Source of the DNA: Rhizobium mongolense USDA 1844 | GTDB taxonomy: Bacteria; Pseudomonadota; Alphaproteobacteria; Rhizobiales; Rhizobiaceae | Assembly (NCBI RefSeq): GCF_000419765.1 | Contig: NZ_ATTQ01000001.1 | Coordinates: 463,303-527,302, forward strand | DNA: 64,000 bases | Direction: 5' to 3' | Shown here: positions 37,353-45,942 of the stretch, piece after piece | How the letters are laid out: every line of letters begins with the position of its first letter | Position numbering within the stretch: the stretch's first letter is position 1 | The notes under the pieces: generated by a model | Told to the model about the DNA's origin: nothing | What the model saw: only the letters and a program-made list of their open reading frames with translations | The model's database searches: none | Translations under genes and position numbers: made by a program

Positions 37353-38102
37353 ATGTCTGAAACGCGTTCGCCACGTCTCGCGGTGCTCATAGATGCTGAT
37401 AACGCGTCCGCGAAAATTGTCGACGGTCTGTTCGAGGAAATTGCCAAAATTGGCGAAGCGAGCGTGCGACGCATCTATGGCGACTTCGCCAGTACTCGCT
37501 CAAAGGCTTGGATCGACGTTCTCGCTCGGCACGCGATAATTCCGCAACAACAATTTGCCTACACGACGGGTAAGAACGCCTCCGATATAACGCTCGTCAT
37601 CGACGCGATGGACCTCCTGCACAGTGAAAGATTTGACGGCTTCTGCTTGGTCTCTTCCGATAGCGACTTCACTCGCTTAGCATCACGCATCCGGGAGCAA
37701 GGCATCGACGTTTTCGGATTCGGCGAACAGAAGACACCGGAGAGCTTCCGACAAGCCTGTCGCCGATTCATCTACACCGAAAACTTAGCTCCGCCTGTCG
37801 CGACAAACGAAGCAGATGCAGTACAGGCAGCGCGCTCACTAGAGCCGCCGAGCGCTGCCACACCGATAATAAAGAGGGTGATTGCGCAGATGGAGACCGA
37901 GGATGGATGGGTGCCGCTAGGCGCAGTTGGGACTCAACTTGCGAACCTGGCATCTGACTTCGATCCAAGGACCTTCGGTTTCAAGAAATTGAGCGATCTG
38001 GTGAAAAAGACGAATTCGTTCGAGGTGGATCATGCTGAAGGACGTCCCGTTCGTATTCGTCTCAAGCCTCCGGCCAAGAAACCTTTGAAATCGACCACCT
38101 AA
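37353..38102 (+). CDS. NYN-domain protein with C-terminal OST-HTH/LOTUS domain
   Basis: A 249-residue protein. Residues 8-145 form a NYN (LabA/DUF88, PIN-like) domain with acidic residues D14 and D16 (LIDADN), D78 (NASDITLVIDAMD) and D103/D105 (VSSDSDF), arranged as in predicted RNases. Residues 165-240 ('VIAQMETEDGWVPLGAVGTQ', 'DFDPRTFGFKKLSDLVKKTN') match the OST-HTH/LOTUS RNA-binding domain. The pair suggests targeted RNA cleavage or RNA surveillance. Lies in the recombinase-rich mosaic. Confidence 0.88.
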   Translation: MSETRSPRLAVLIDADNASAKIVDGLFEEIAKIGEASVRRIYGDFASTRSKAWIDVLARHAIIPQQQFAYTTGKNASDITLVIDAMDLLHSERFDGFCLVSSDSDFTRLASRIREQGIDVFGFGEQKTPESFRQACRRFIYTENLAPPVATNEADAVQAARSLEPPSAATPIIKRVIAQMETEDGWVPLGAVGTQLANLASDFDPRTFGFKKLSDLVKKTNSFEVDHAEGRPVRIRLKPPAKKPLKSTT

Positions 38103-38249
38103 CCCGTAGCAGATGATTGCGAGAGGGCTGAAAAGCGCCGCCATAATGGTCATCGAGCCACCCGTCGCTGTTGCTGCAAAGCGGACATGACGCAGTGACA
38201 ACGCGGGTCGCAGTTGCGCCAAAAGCCGCCATTCCGCCCCATGCGGTGA

Positions 38250-39359
38250 TTAGATCACGAATTCCTCCTCGTACGTCTGTGGCTCGGGAACGACCGTAAC
38301 CTCCACCGGAACGATCCAATTGGCCGCGTAGCTCTCGCAGTCGGAACGCTGGAGGTCGGGCTGCACGCACCCCGCCCCATCGATCGCGCGACATCGCAGT
38401 ATATATCGCCCCAATTCTTCAGGGGTCCACATGTACTCCCACAAGCGCCATGCAAAGGGACGTTCTGTTTCGAGGAGCCTTCCCTCACGCCAGCCCCTGC
38501 CATCTCCGGTGCAGACCTGCACCTGCCGGATAGCAGCCTCTCCGCTCCAGGCGGCTCCGAAAATCCGGTACGGTTGGCCGGCGATGAGATGCGCCCCCTG
38601 TACGGGACGCGCGATCTGCGCTTTGACCTCCATCTCCGCAAGGGGGACCAGCCTGGGTTCCCCGAGGCTGCGCTCCCAACGGAAATAGTCGCGCGCCTGC
38701 CAGTAGCCAAGGAACGGTTGCTCCACAACCGTGATATGCGTGATCCACTTGACCCAAGCCATGCCGAACCAGCCACCCACGACCGCGCGTAGCGGGTAGC
38801 CGTGATCGCGCGTCAACGGCTCCTCGTTCATCGAATAGGCAAGGATCGTGCTGTCAGCGATGGCCTTCTCAAGCGGTAAACTGCGCGCAAAAGCGATGGG
38901 GCCGGGAGAAGCCGTTTTCTTGTTCGTGTCGACGACGCCGCTGTCGGCGCCTGCGAGCAGAACCTCACGTGCGGTTCGGTTAACGCCCGCCATTTCCAAA
39001 ATCTCGCGCAGAAGAACACCTGTCCACGCGGCATTGCCGACGGCTCCGTTCTGCCACTGCAACCCCTCCTTCGGCGGCACATAGTAGACGCGCCCGTTCC
39101 CTGCACACTCGACGACGGCGCTGAAAGTCGTGCTCCGCATCGCCTTGATGCTGTCGAGGTCAAGTTCGATCGGCCGCTCCACCGCCCCGCCAACGCGCAA
39201 TCGCCAGTCTCGCGCATCGAGGTCCGGCGACGGGAAATGGTTTCGCACGAAGAACAGCTCGGTTGGGATCAGCCAATCGGAGAGCGACGCAAACGGAAAC
39301 TCGATGTTCTGTGGGGATTTCTGTCGAACTATTAGACTGGGTTGCTGTGGTATCGGCAT
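38250..39359 (-). CDS. Sulfite oxidase-family molybdopterin oxidoreductase
   Basis: A 369-residue protein with the oxidoreductase molybdopterin-binding domain and the Mo-co dimerisation domain. The Mo-ligating Cys lies in 'VVECAGNGRVYY' and 'NEEPLTRDHGYPLRAVVGGW' is the family signature. This is the SorT/SorA-like bacterial sulfite dehydrogenase class. No Tat or Sec leader follows the chosen ATG 39359, which has GGGGAGACGAGG upstream, so it may be cytoplasmic; no cytochrome partner is adjacent. Confidence 0.88.
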   Translation of the reverse strand: MPIPQQPSLIVRQKSPQNIEFPFASLSDWLIPTELFFVRNHFPSPDLDARDWRLRVGGAVERPIELDLDSIKAMRSTTFSAVVECAGNGRVYYVPPKEGLQWQNGAVGNAAWTGVLLREILEMAGVNRTAREVLLAGADSGVVDTNKKTASPGPIAFARSLPLEKAIADSTILAYSMNEEPLTRDHGYPLRAVVGGWFGMAWVKWITHITVVEQPFLGYWQARDYFRWERSLGEPRLVPLAEMEVKAQIARPVQGAHLIAGQPYRIFGAAWSGEAAIRQVQVCTGDGRGWREGRLLETERPFAWRLWEYMWTPEELGRYILRCRAIDGAGCVQPDLQRSDCESYAANWIVPVEVTVVPEPQTYEEEFVI

Positions 39360-39701
39360 CGTCCTCGTCTCCCCTTTCAAGAGCACAACGTCGGCTCTCG
39401 GTCGCGCGAAGTCCGGTACGATCACACCGCCCCTCGCAGTGCGTCTGTCGCATTCCGCCTTCGGGCCGCATTCTAGCACATACCGCACGTTCCTCGGATC
39501 GACCTCGAACGGCAGCAAAGGGGCCGACTGCGGTCTTGACCGCTTTGCGCCTTCATTTCAGTCGTAGAACCCAGCCAAGCGGCGGCTTGAAAGCGGACAA
39601 CGCATTCTGGCGAGGCGATGTTTGCGTCAAAAGCGGATTTTACGTTGAACGTGATTGCATCTCCGATGCCTGCGCCTGTTTTTGGCCCTGTGTCCAGCGG
39701 G

Positions 39702-40679
39702 TCACTCGGTCGCAAGCACTGTCTTTCCAGATGCAAATTGGCGATCATAGAAAATCCGAACCGACAGAACGACGCCGGCGATCAGGACAACCACCCCGGC
39801 GACTTCGATCGGCGTTGGCCAGCGCGCATGCACGACAAGTCCGCCGATCACGCCGAAGGCAGTCTCTGAGACGATCAATTGCGCGGCCAAGGCAACCGGC
39901 AGGCTGCGTGAGGCAATATTCCAGGTCCAGACGCCGCCCACGGTGGCCAGTAGCGCGAGAGTTGTGCCCCAGACATAGAGGTTGCCGGCAGCGCTCCAAC
40001 CGAATCCCAATGTAGGAAGACGGAAGAGGTCCATCGCGGCACCGATGGGATAGAAGGCCAGCATCAAGACGCCGCCGCCAACCAGTATCAGCGCCGACCA
40101 CACGCCGGAGGGCATGTCCGGCCGTGCAGCGAGTGCTGCCTGATTGGAAAGCGCGAACCAGACCCAAAGGCCCACGGCAGCAAGCGCCAGCGGCACGCCA
40201 ATCCACAATGATTGCACATTGTCTAGTCCTTCGGCCGTGAATGCCGTGCCATTGACGAGAACAAGGCCGACCAGCACCAGTGCTAGAGGCACCACGAGGG
40301 AGCGCCATGGCAATGATGCCTGACGCTGATTGCCAATGACCATCAATACGATTGGTACCAGCCCGAGAAAGGCCGGAGCGATGACTGGGCCTGCAAAGAG
40401 GGCCGCTCCCGTCACTGTCAGGAAGTAGCCGACATAGCCGACGAAGGCGAGCCAGATGGCTTGCAGGCAGTTTCGAAGCGTGAGGTGGCGCATGACACCC
40501 TTCTCGGAAAACAGAATGTAAAGCCCGACGAGTGCCGAGACGACGTGACGGATGAGGGCAAAATCAAAGGTGGAATAGTCACCGATGATGAAGGGCACGA
40601 CGAAGTTGAGCGAAAAGGCAAAGGCCGCGCAGAGAGCGGCCGACACGCCAACATAGAAAAGTCTGTCCATAATGTTCAC
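39702..40679 (-). CDS. DMT-superfamily (EamA-like) exporter, YddG type
   Basis: A 325-residue inner-membrane protein with about ten hydrophobic segments and two EamA-like repeats. 'SLNFVVPFIIGDYSTFDFAL' and 'GNLYVWGTTLALLATVGGVW' resemble the aromatic amino acid exporter YddG branch, but substrate is not certain. Monocistronic. Confidence 0.8.
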   Translation of the reverse strand: MNIMDRLFYVGVSAALCAAFAFSLNFVVPFIIGDYSTFDFALIRHVVSALVGLYILFSEKGVMRHLTLRNCLQAIWLAFVGYVGYFLTVTGAALFAGPVIAPAFLGLVPIVLMVIGNQRQASLPWRSLVVPLALVLVGLVLVNGTAFTAEGLDNVQSLWIGVPLALAAVGLWVWFALSNQAALAARPDMPSGVWSALILVGGGVLMLAFYPIGAAMDLFRLPTLGFGWSAAGNLYVWGTTLALLATVGGVWTWNIASRSLPVALAAQLIVSETAFGVIGGLVVHARWPTPIEVAGVVVLIAGVVLSVRIFYDRQFASGKTVLATE

Positions 40680-41429
40680 CCCTTTGAAGTTGCGTCACCG
40701 AGCCCTGGTCTCCGCGACACCGAGTGTGCCGTTTGGCAATCAAGCGAAATGCTGGATCGGATGAGGAAAATTTACCGGCCACGCGCTCTGGTCGGTAGCC
40801 GGCGAAAATGAGAACCAGCCTCTCGATACCCATCACCCGGATCGTGAAACGGTGCTGCTGCATCGCGGGAGCCGGCACGCGCCTCCCACTTTGACCGGGG
40901 CGGGCGACTGGTTGCCTCTACCGGCTGCCGCAACTCCGCCGCCCGCAAGCCTATGGCAGCCGACTTCGCCGGGGAATTTGCCTTTTGGTGCCTCTGAGCG
41001 AAGGCGGAGTTCGGCCCGAAGCGGACTTTTTTGTTGTCGAAGGAGATGGCGGCTTTGCGCCATCATGTCGGATATTCAGGGTTGCTATGGAGTTTCCCAG
41101 AAGCTGCCGCTCGCCAAAATCAGATAGGATGTCCGATTTGGGGTGGGCAGCGGGTAGTCCGGTAGTCCAAAAACGGTCACCGTGCATCAATTTTAGAGAG
41201 CGGCGCTCGAAAGGTTCCGCCGCCCAGGAAATCGCGAAGCGGAATTACAAATTCAGAGCAGTGAGGTACAGCTAGATCTTTGTACTTCCCGATCTACAAA
41301 GGATATCCTTGCTCTGCAAGTGAACCGGCGGCGCATAGCGGGATGGAAAGCTTCGGCTTCGAATTTCCATCGGCCGCAGGTGAGCGAAACGGCGGCACTG
41401 AGCATCGACTGGCTTGGCTTGAACTGCTG
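40680..41429. other. Gene-free stretch before the truncated recombinase
   Basis: About 750 bases with no supported gene on either strand; mixed composition typical of decayed insertions. Confidence 0.4.
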
Positions 41430-41661
41430 ATATGGGCAATTCCTTTCTCTCTCGATGGACAGGAACGGATGAGATCGGGCGTTTTCGATCTCTGGATCGA
41501 CAGCAAGCTATAAGCCTGCGATCTGGACAAAGATAAAGATCAGCACTGTCGTAACAGGTCAGGAGGTGCGGACACGCGCCATGGTCGTCCAGCAGAAAAC
41601 AGGACGCCCAGTCCAGTTCGAGATAACGGTCGACGTCAGGGTCAATTTACTTGCGTGGCTT
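41430..41661 (+). pseudogene. Tyrosine recombinase copy 2, truncated
   Basis: This stretch corresponds to roughly residues 33-110 of the intact recombinase: remnants of 'IWAIRFFLDREGRMRD', 'DLWIDSKL*ACDL', then 'TRAMVVQQKTGRPVQFEITV' up to 'LAWL'. It lacks both ends and contains a stop. Similarity ends abruptly at about 41661, 104 bases before the GHKL-nuclease gene, marking a recombination or insertion junction. Confidence 0.8.
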
Positions 41662-41764
41662 AGCCGCGCCGCGCTGTTTCCTGTGGGGGCTTATCGACGA
41701 AAGGTTACAGAGACTTATTTCTTCTGCTACCTCTGATTTACATACGGGTTGGGGAACGCGTTTT

Positions 41765-43525
41765 ATGGATGACGTGCATTTTTCGGTTAATACACGACTG
41801 ACAAGACTTCTGGGTGAAACCTATCGATCGAGCGAAGCAGCCCTAAAGGAACTGGTCGACAACGCATGGGACGCTGACGCCAAAAATGTCTGGATCACAT
41901 TGCCGACGCCTATGTCGTCTGATCCGATTATCGTCCGCGACGACGGTTCGGGAATGACATCTCTGGAAATGAGGAACGAATACCTGAACATCGCTAGCGA
42001 TAAGCGAGCACGTACAGGCGAACGGACCCCTCTACTCAAGCGGAAGGTCAAGGGTCGCAAGGGCATCGGTAAGTTCGCTGGCCTGTCATTGGCAAGCCGG
42101 ATGGATGTTTCAGCGGTCGCCCGAGGTCGGAAATGCAGCCTGACGATCGACAAGCTCGTCCTGGCCGAGAATGAGAATGACCTGGAAGCTGTGCCTCTAC
42201 CATTCATCGAGGAAGATGCAGGCGAAGCTCATGCAGGCACGAAAATCATCCTGTCCGGTCTTGATAGCCGATTGAATTTCCCTACGCCCGATCGTTTTCG
42301 AGAAGTCCTCGTGCACGAATACGGCCGGGAGGATGCCTTCAAGGTATTCGTAAATGAGGCGCAGTTGTCGGTCGACGATGTTCCGGGCGTATTAAGGGAA
42401 GTCGAGAAGACCCTTACAGAGAGCGGCTCAGTTCGCTTGAAGTTTACGATTGCAGACGGCAAGAAAGCACCAAAATCACCGGGTATAGTGTTGAAGGTGG
42501 ACGGGAAGGTCGTCGGGAAGCCGATGATGTTCGGCCTAGATGATGACGAGGAAATTCCCTTCAAGCTGTCGAAACGAGTCTACGGAGAGGTGGAGCTCGA
42601 GGGTAACGACCATTTCGTAACTGCCGATTGGGGCGGGGTGGTCGAGAACAGCAAGGCGTTCCAAGAAATCCAATCCTATGTGAAATCGATCGTCAAAGAA
42701 GGGCTTAGGGAGAGCCACTCTCGCGATATGAGCCTTCAGCTAGCTCGATTGAAGAAGCAGTTGGACGCTAGGCTGAAAGACCTCCCAGAACACCGCCGAC
42801 GCTACGCTGAGGAAGCCCTCCACCGGATCCTGCAGCGATTCTATCGGGAAAGCGAAGACCGCATTGCGACGATCGCAGAGGTCGCGCTCGACGCCATGGA
42901 GCATGACGCCTACTGGGCCGTACTCGAGCGGATAAATGCCACCGACCGCACAGATGTCAGTTCCTTTGCAGCGGCGCTTGAAGATTTTGGTATGGTTGAG
43001 CTCTCTGGGATCGCTGCTCAAGCGACCAGACGAATGAGATTTCTGGACTACCTTGAGGAGCTTATCGACAACGAAGCGACCCTCGAAAAGGACGTCCATA
43101 AGGCCTTCGAGACGAATTTGTGGCTTCTTGGCCGCCAATACGCTCTGATGTCATCGAACATCACACTGAAACGGGTCATCGCGAACTATAGTGATAAGAA
43201 ATTTACGGGCGAGCGGGCCTCGAAACGGCCTGATCTTCTGTTGTCGCAGGATCTAGCTGACAGCTATCTGCTGATTGAGTTCAAACGCCCCAACCATCCG
43301 ATTTCTCGGGAAGACATTGCTCAAGCCGAGCAATATCGTGATGACTTGTCAGGGACCATCACCTCAAGCAGCCCGTTGAGGATCTTGATGATCGGTAAGG
43401 GCTCGGCAGCCTCTATGGACAAGAGATATGGGACGGACATGACGACCGTCAGTTCCTACGCAAGCGTGCTCTCGTCCGCTCGCACGGAACTCGACTGGCT
43501 GATTTCATCGCTAACCCGTCCGTAG
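41765..43525 (+). CDS. GHKL (HSP90/MutL-like) ATPase fused to a C-terminal PD-(D/E)XK, Shedu/DUF4263-like nuclease domain
   Basis: A 586-residue protein. The N-terminal GHKL ATPase has N-box ELVDNAWDADA (29-39), G1 DDGSGM (59-64) and G2 GRKGIGKFAG (97-106), followed by an S5-like and a helical region with a coiled-coil stretch near 315-375. The C-terminus has 'LEKDVHKAFETNLWLLG' (440-456) and a nuclease-like D490-x14-E505-F-K507 ('RPDLLLSQDL..LIEFKRP'), the layout of DUF4263/Shedu and related PD-(D/E)XK nucleases. Prokaryotic MORC/MutL-like ATPases occur in predicted restriction systems, so anti-phage or anti-plasmid defence is a reasonable inference. ATG 41765 has GGGGA upstream; a longer frame would run into the recombinase remnant. 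No partner gene is adjacent, so it appears stand-alone. Confidence 0.75.
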   Translation: MDDVHFSVNTRLTRLLGETYRSSEAALKELVDNAWDADAKNVWITLPTPMSSDPIIVRDDGSGMTSLEMRNEYLNIASDKRARTGERTPLLKRKVKGRKGIGKFAGLSLASRMDVSAVARGRKCSLTIDKLVLAENENDLEAVPLPFIEEDAGEAHAGTKIILSGLDSRLNFPTPDRFREVLVHEYGREDAFKVFVNEAQLSVDDVPGVLREVEKTLTESGSVRLKFTIADGKKAPKSPGIVLKVDGKVVGKPMMFGLDDDEEIPFKLSKRVYGEVELEGNDHFVTADWGGVVENSKAFQEIQSYVKSIVKEGLRESHSRDMSLQLARLKKQLDARLKDLPEHRRRYAEEALHRILQRFYRESEDRIATIAEVALDAMEHDAYWAVLERINATDRTDVSSFAAALEDFGMVELSGIAAQATRRMRFLDYLEELIDNEATLEKDVHKAFETNLWLLGRQYALMSSNITLKRVIANYSDKKFTGERASKRPDLLLSQDLADSYLLIEFKRPNHPISREDIAQAEQYRDDLSGTITSSSPLRILMIGKGSAASMDKRYGTDMTTVSSYASVLSSARTELDWLISSLTRP

Positions 43526-43743
43526 ATCGCCCGTTCGTTGAAGGCTCGGACGGTCAATATGTTAGTAAACCTTATTGCAGTATGGACGAGCTGTTGATCG
43601 ACAGGGGCCAGCGCACGCCGCTGCTGTTGGCATCGTGTCAGCATACCCATCACCTATTGCCCAAAGCTGCCATTCCGCTCCCGGTCCCCTAAACCTAAAA
43701 CTGCGCGCTTCCTACGGCCAATGGTGGCCAAAGGAGAACTGAA

Positions 43744-44376
43744 ATGGGTATCGCACAATATGATCCTGCCGCACTGGGCCGACCGGCTAGGAACGCCGGA
43801 CGACAAGTTGGCGTCAGGAAGCCCCTGAAGCAGCGCCAGATTTGGGCAATCCGCTTCTTCCTAGACCGAGAAGGGCGGATGAGAGATCGTGCGCTGTTCG
43901 ATCTTGCCATCGACAGCAAGCTCCGCGGCTGCGATCTGGTCAAAATCAAAATCGGGACCCTCGTCACTGGTCAAGAAATTCGAACTCGTGCCATGGTCGT
44001 CCAGCAGAAGACTGGACGCCCCGTACAATTCGAGATTACGACCGAGGTCAGGGCGAGCCTGCTTGCCTGGCTTCAGCGAAGGGGAGGAACAGTCGATGAC
44101 TATGCCTTTCCCAGCCGGGTTGATCATGCCGATCATCTCAGCACTCGCCAATACGCCAGGCTGGTCGATGAGTGGGTCACTGCGACTGGGCTGCGTCGTG
44201 AAAATTACGGCACGCACTCCCTTCGGCGCACGAAGGCTGCGATGATGTACAAGGCCACCGGCAACCTTCGCGCGATCCAGATCTTGCTCGGCCACACCAA
44301 GATCGAGAACACGGTCAGGTATCTTGGCGTTGACATAGAGGATGCGCTGGAACCGGCAGAGCATACTGAAATCTAA
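43744..44376 (+). CDS. Tyrosine recombinase/integrase, intact copy 3
   Basis: A 210-residue site-specific recombinase with the catalytic set visible: R61 (SKLRGCDL), K89 (QQKTGRPV), H158-x2-R161 (THSLRRT), H184 (LGHTKI) and Y193 (VRYLGV). It is short because the N-terminal arm/core-binding domain is reduced. GGAGAAC precedes the ATG. Two broken relatives lie 2.3 and 7.3 kb upstream in the same orientation. Proteins of this type occur in many copies in rhizobial accessory DNA; their target site is not visible here. Confidence 0.92.
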   Translation: MGIAQYDPAALGRPARNAGRQVGVRKPLKQRQIWAIRFFLDREGRMRDRALFDLAIDSKLRGCDLVKIKIGTLVTGQEIRTRAMVVQQKTGRPVQFEITTEVRASLLAWLQRRGGTVDDYAFPSRVDHADHLSTRQYARLVDEWVTATGLRRENYGTHSLRRTKAAMMYKATGNLRAIQILLGHTKIENTVRYLGVDIEDALEPAEHTEI

Positions 44377-44669
44377 AGAGGTACGGCCCTGCGCAGGATG
44401 GGGCCGTGCACTTTGGCACGTGGGGCCTCCCCGAGGCAATCGATTGAGCGACTTTGCGCCCTGATGGCGGCATTCAATCGCTTTTTGCTAGCTCCTAAAA
44501 TCGGAGATGACCATCGGGGTCTGCAAAGGGGTGGAAAGTTGACGGGCAAGTTTTGGCAGTGGTTGTCTAAAGGCGACCGTAAAAAGCGGGGAGATGGCAT
44601 GACTGGACTGCGCTGGGCCAGAACGCTAGTACGGTAGCGAGGGTGAGCCCATTCACTTGGAGGGAGTGT

Positions 44670-45203
44670 ATGATCGCGACAGACAGGTTAAAACTCAGGG
44701 CCTGGCGAGAGGCGGATAAGCCTCTGTTGGGCGTTATTCACGCCGATCCGGAAGTGATGCAGTTCCTCGGCGGCACGAAGACCACCTCCGAAACCAGCGA
44801 CTTCGTCGAACATATGATGCGCCTTTCCGAAGCCAGACAGCCGATTTTCTGGGCCGCCGAGCGTGTCGACGACGGGGCGTTGCTTGGCGCGGTCGGCCTG
44901 CATCGCCTCGGGACCGATTTCCCTTTCGGCCCCGCCCTGGAGGTGGGTTGGCGGCTTGGTCGCGACCATTGGGGCAAGGGTTATGCGATCGAAGCCGCTC
45001 GCGCCGCCCTCGATTATGCATTTGGTAGCTTAAAGGCGCCGCGCGTTTACGCATTCACCGCATTGGCGAACAAACGGTCCGAAACTGTCATGCAGCGGTT
45101 GGGGATGAAGAAAATAGAGGGTGGCGAGTTCGCTCACCCTGACCTTCTGCCGACCGATCCGAGCTCAATTCACATGCTGTATGTCGCCGAAAAGACGGTG
45201 TAG
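44670..45203 (+). CDS. GNAT-family N-acetyltransferase (RimJ/RimL type)
   Basis: A 177-residue acetyltransferase: 'TDRLKLRAWREADKPLLGVI' N-terminal strand, acetyl-CoA-binding loop near 'GRDHWGKGYAIEAARAALDY', and 'VMQRLGMKKIEGGEFAHPD'. Acceptor unknown (protein N-terminus, amino acid or drug). ATG 44670 has GGAGGGAG upstream. Confidence 0.88.
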   Translation: MIATDRLKLRAWREADKPLLGVIHADPEVMQFLGGTKTTSETSDFVEHMMRLSEARQPIFWAAERVDDGALLGAVGLHRLGTDFPFGPALEVGWRLGRDHWGKGYAIEAARAALDYAFGSLKAPRVYAFTALANKRSETVMQRLGMKKIEGGEFAHPDLLPTDPSSIHMLYVAEKTV

Positions 45204-45942
45204 CAGTCGGACATTTAGTCGAGGCCTGCCGTCCGGTATTAAATGTTATCGCTCACCGTCTAAGTGTCTGGTTTGAGGTTCGCTGGCAGTATCGCCTAAG
45301 GGCTGAAACGGGGTCGAGTGCAGCCGTCGCCTAATCTGAAGCCGAATGGCAGCTAATGTCTGGGCTAAAGAATCTGATGCAATTTTTGAAACTGTAACAA
45401 CAGGGTCGTTGGTTCTGCTCCGTTCAAGGCGAACGCACTTAACTCACTTTGACGGACAATTTTGGATTAAGTTCAGGTGCTTGAGTCAAACGTCACGATG
45501 GCTGTCCGTCGCGGATCGCTTGAAGCGCTGCAAGGGGTGAAGTTGCGGCCTTGCTCGCCTCGACTGTAGCCTCCGGAGCGACGTCATATCCATGCGCTGC
45601 TAGGCTCATAACATGAAGGGCATTTCAAAACCCGTTCAGGGGTTTCGGGAGCAATGCCGAGCCGCAGTAATTCCGCCAGAATCGATCCAAAAGCCAGCGG
45701 ACCGTTGGCTTCAGTTTGGCCGTTCCTGAGCAAGCGGGTCTCTCGCTCGATGCGCAGCTTCACGAATCAGTGGGAACTCGCGCGCAAACGCACGTTCAGT
45801 CGGTAGGCCCGCTCGCGTCGGTTAACGGAGAGCGGCTGAGAGCAACTGTTGCGCAACGCCCATGGGCTTCGTTGAACCTCGAAGTGCGTATTCAACAATT
45901 GCCCCACTCTTGCCTTTGCACCGGCGCCCGCTTTTTTCCGCT
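45204..45942. other. Gene-free stretch
   Basis: About 740 bases between the acetyltransferase and the aminotransferase stop. No gene or repeat supported. Confidence 0.35.

Noticed and set aside
36301..44640. tRNA attachment site for the recombinases
   Set aside because: No tRNA gene or tRNA 3' end was recognised near any of the three copies.
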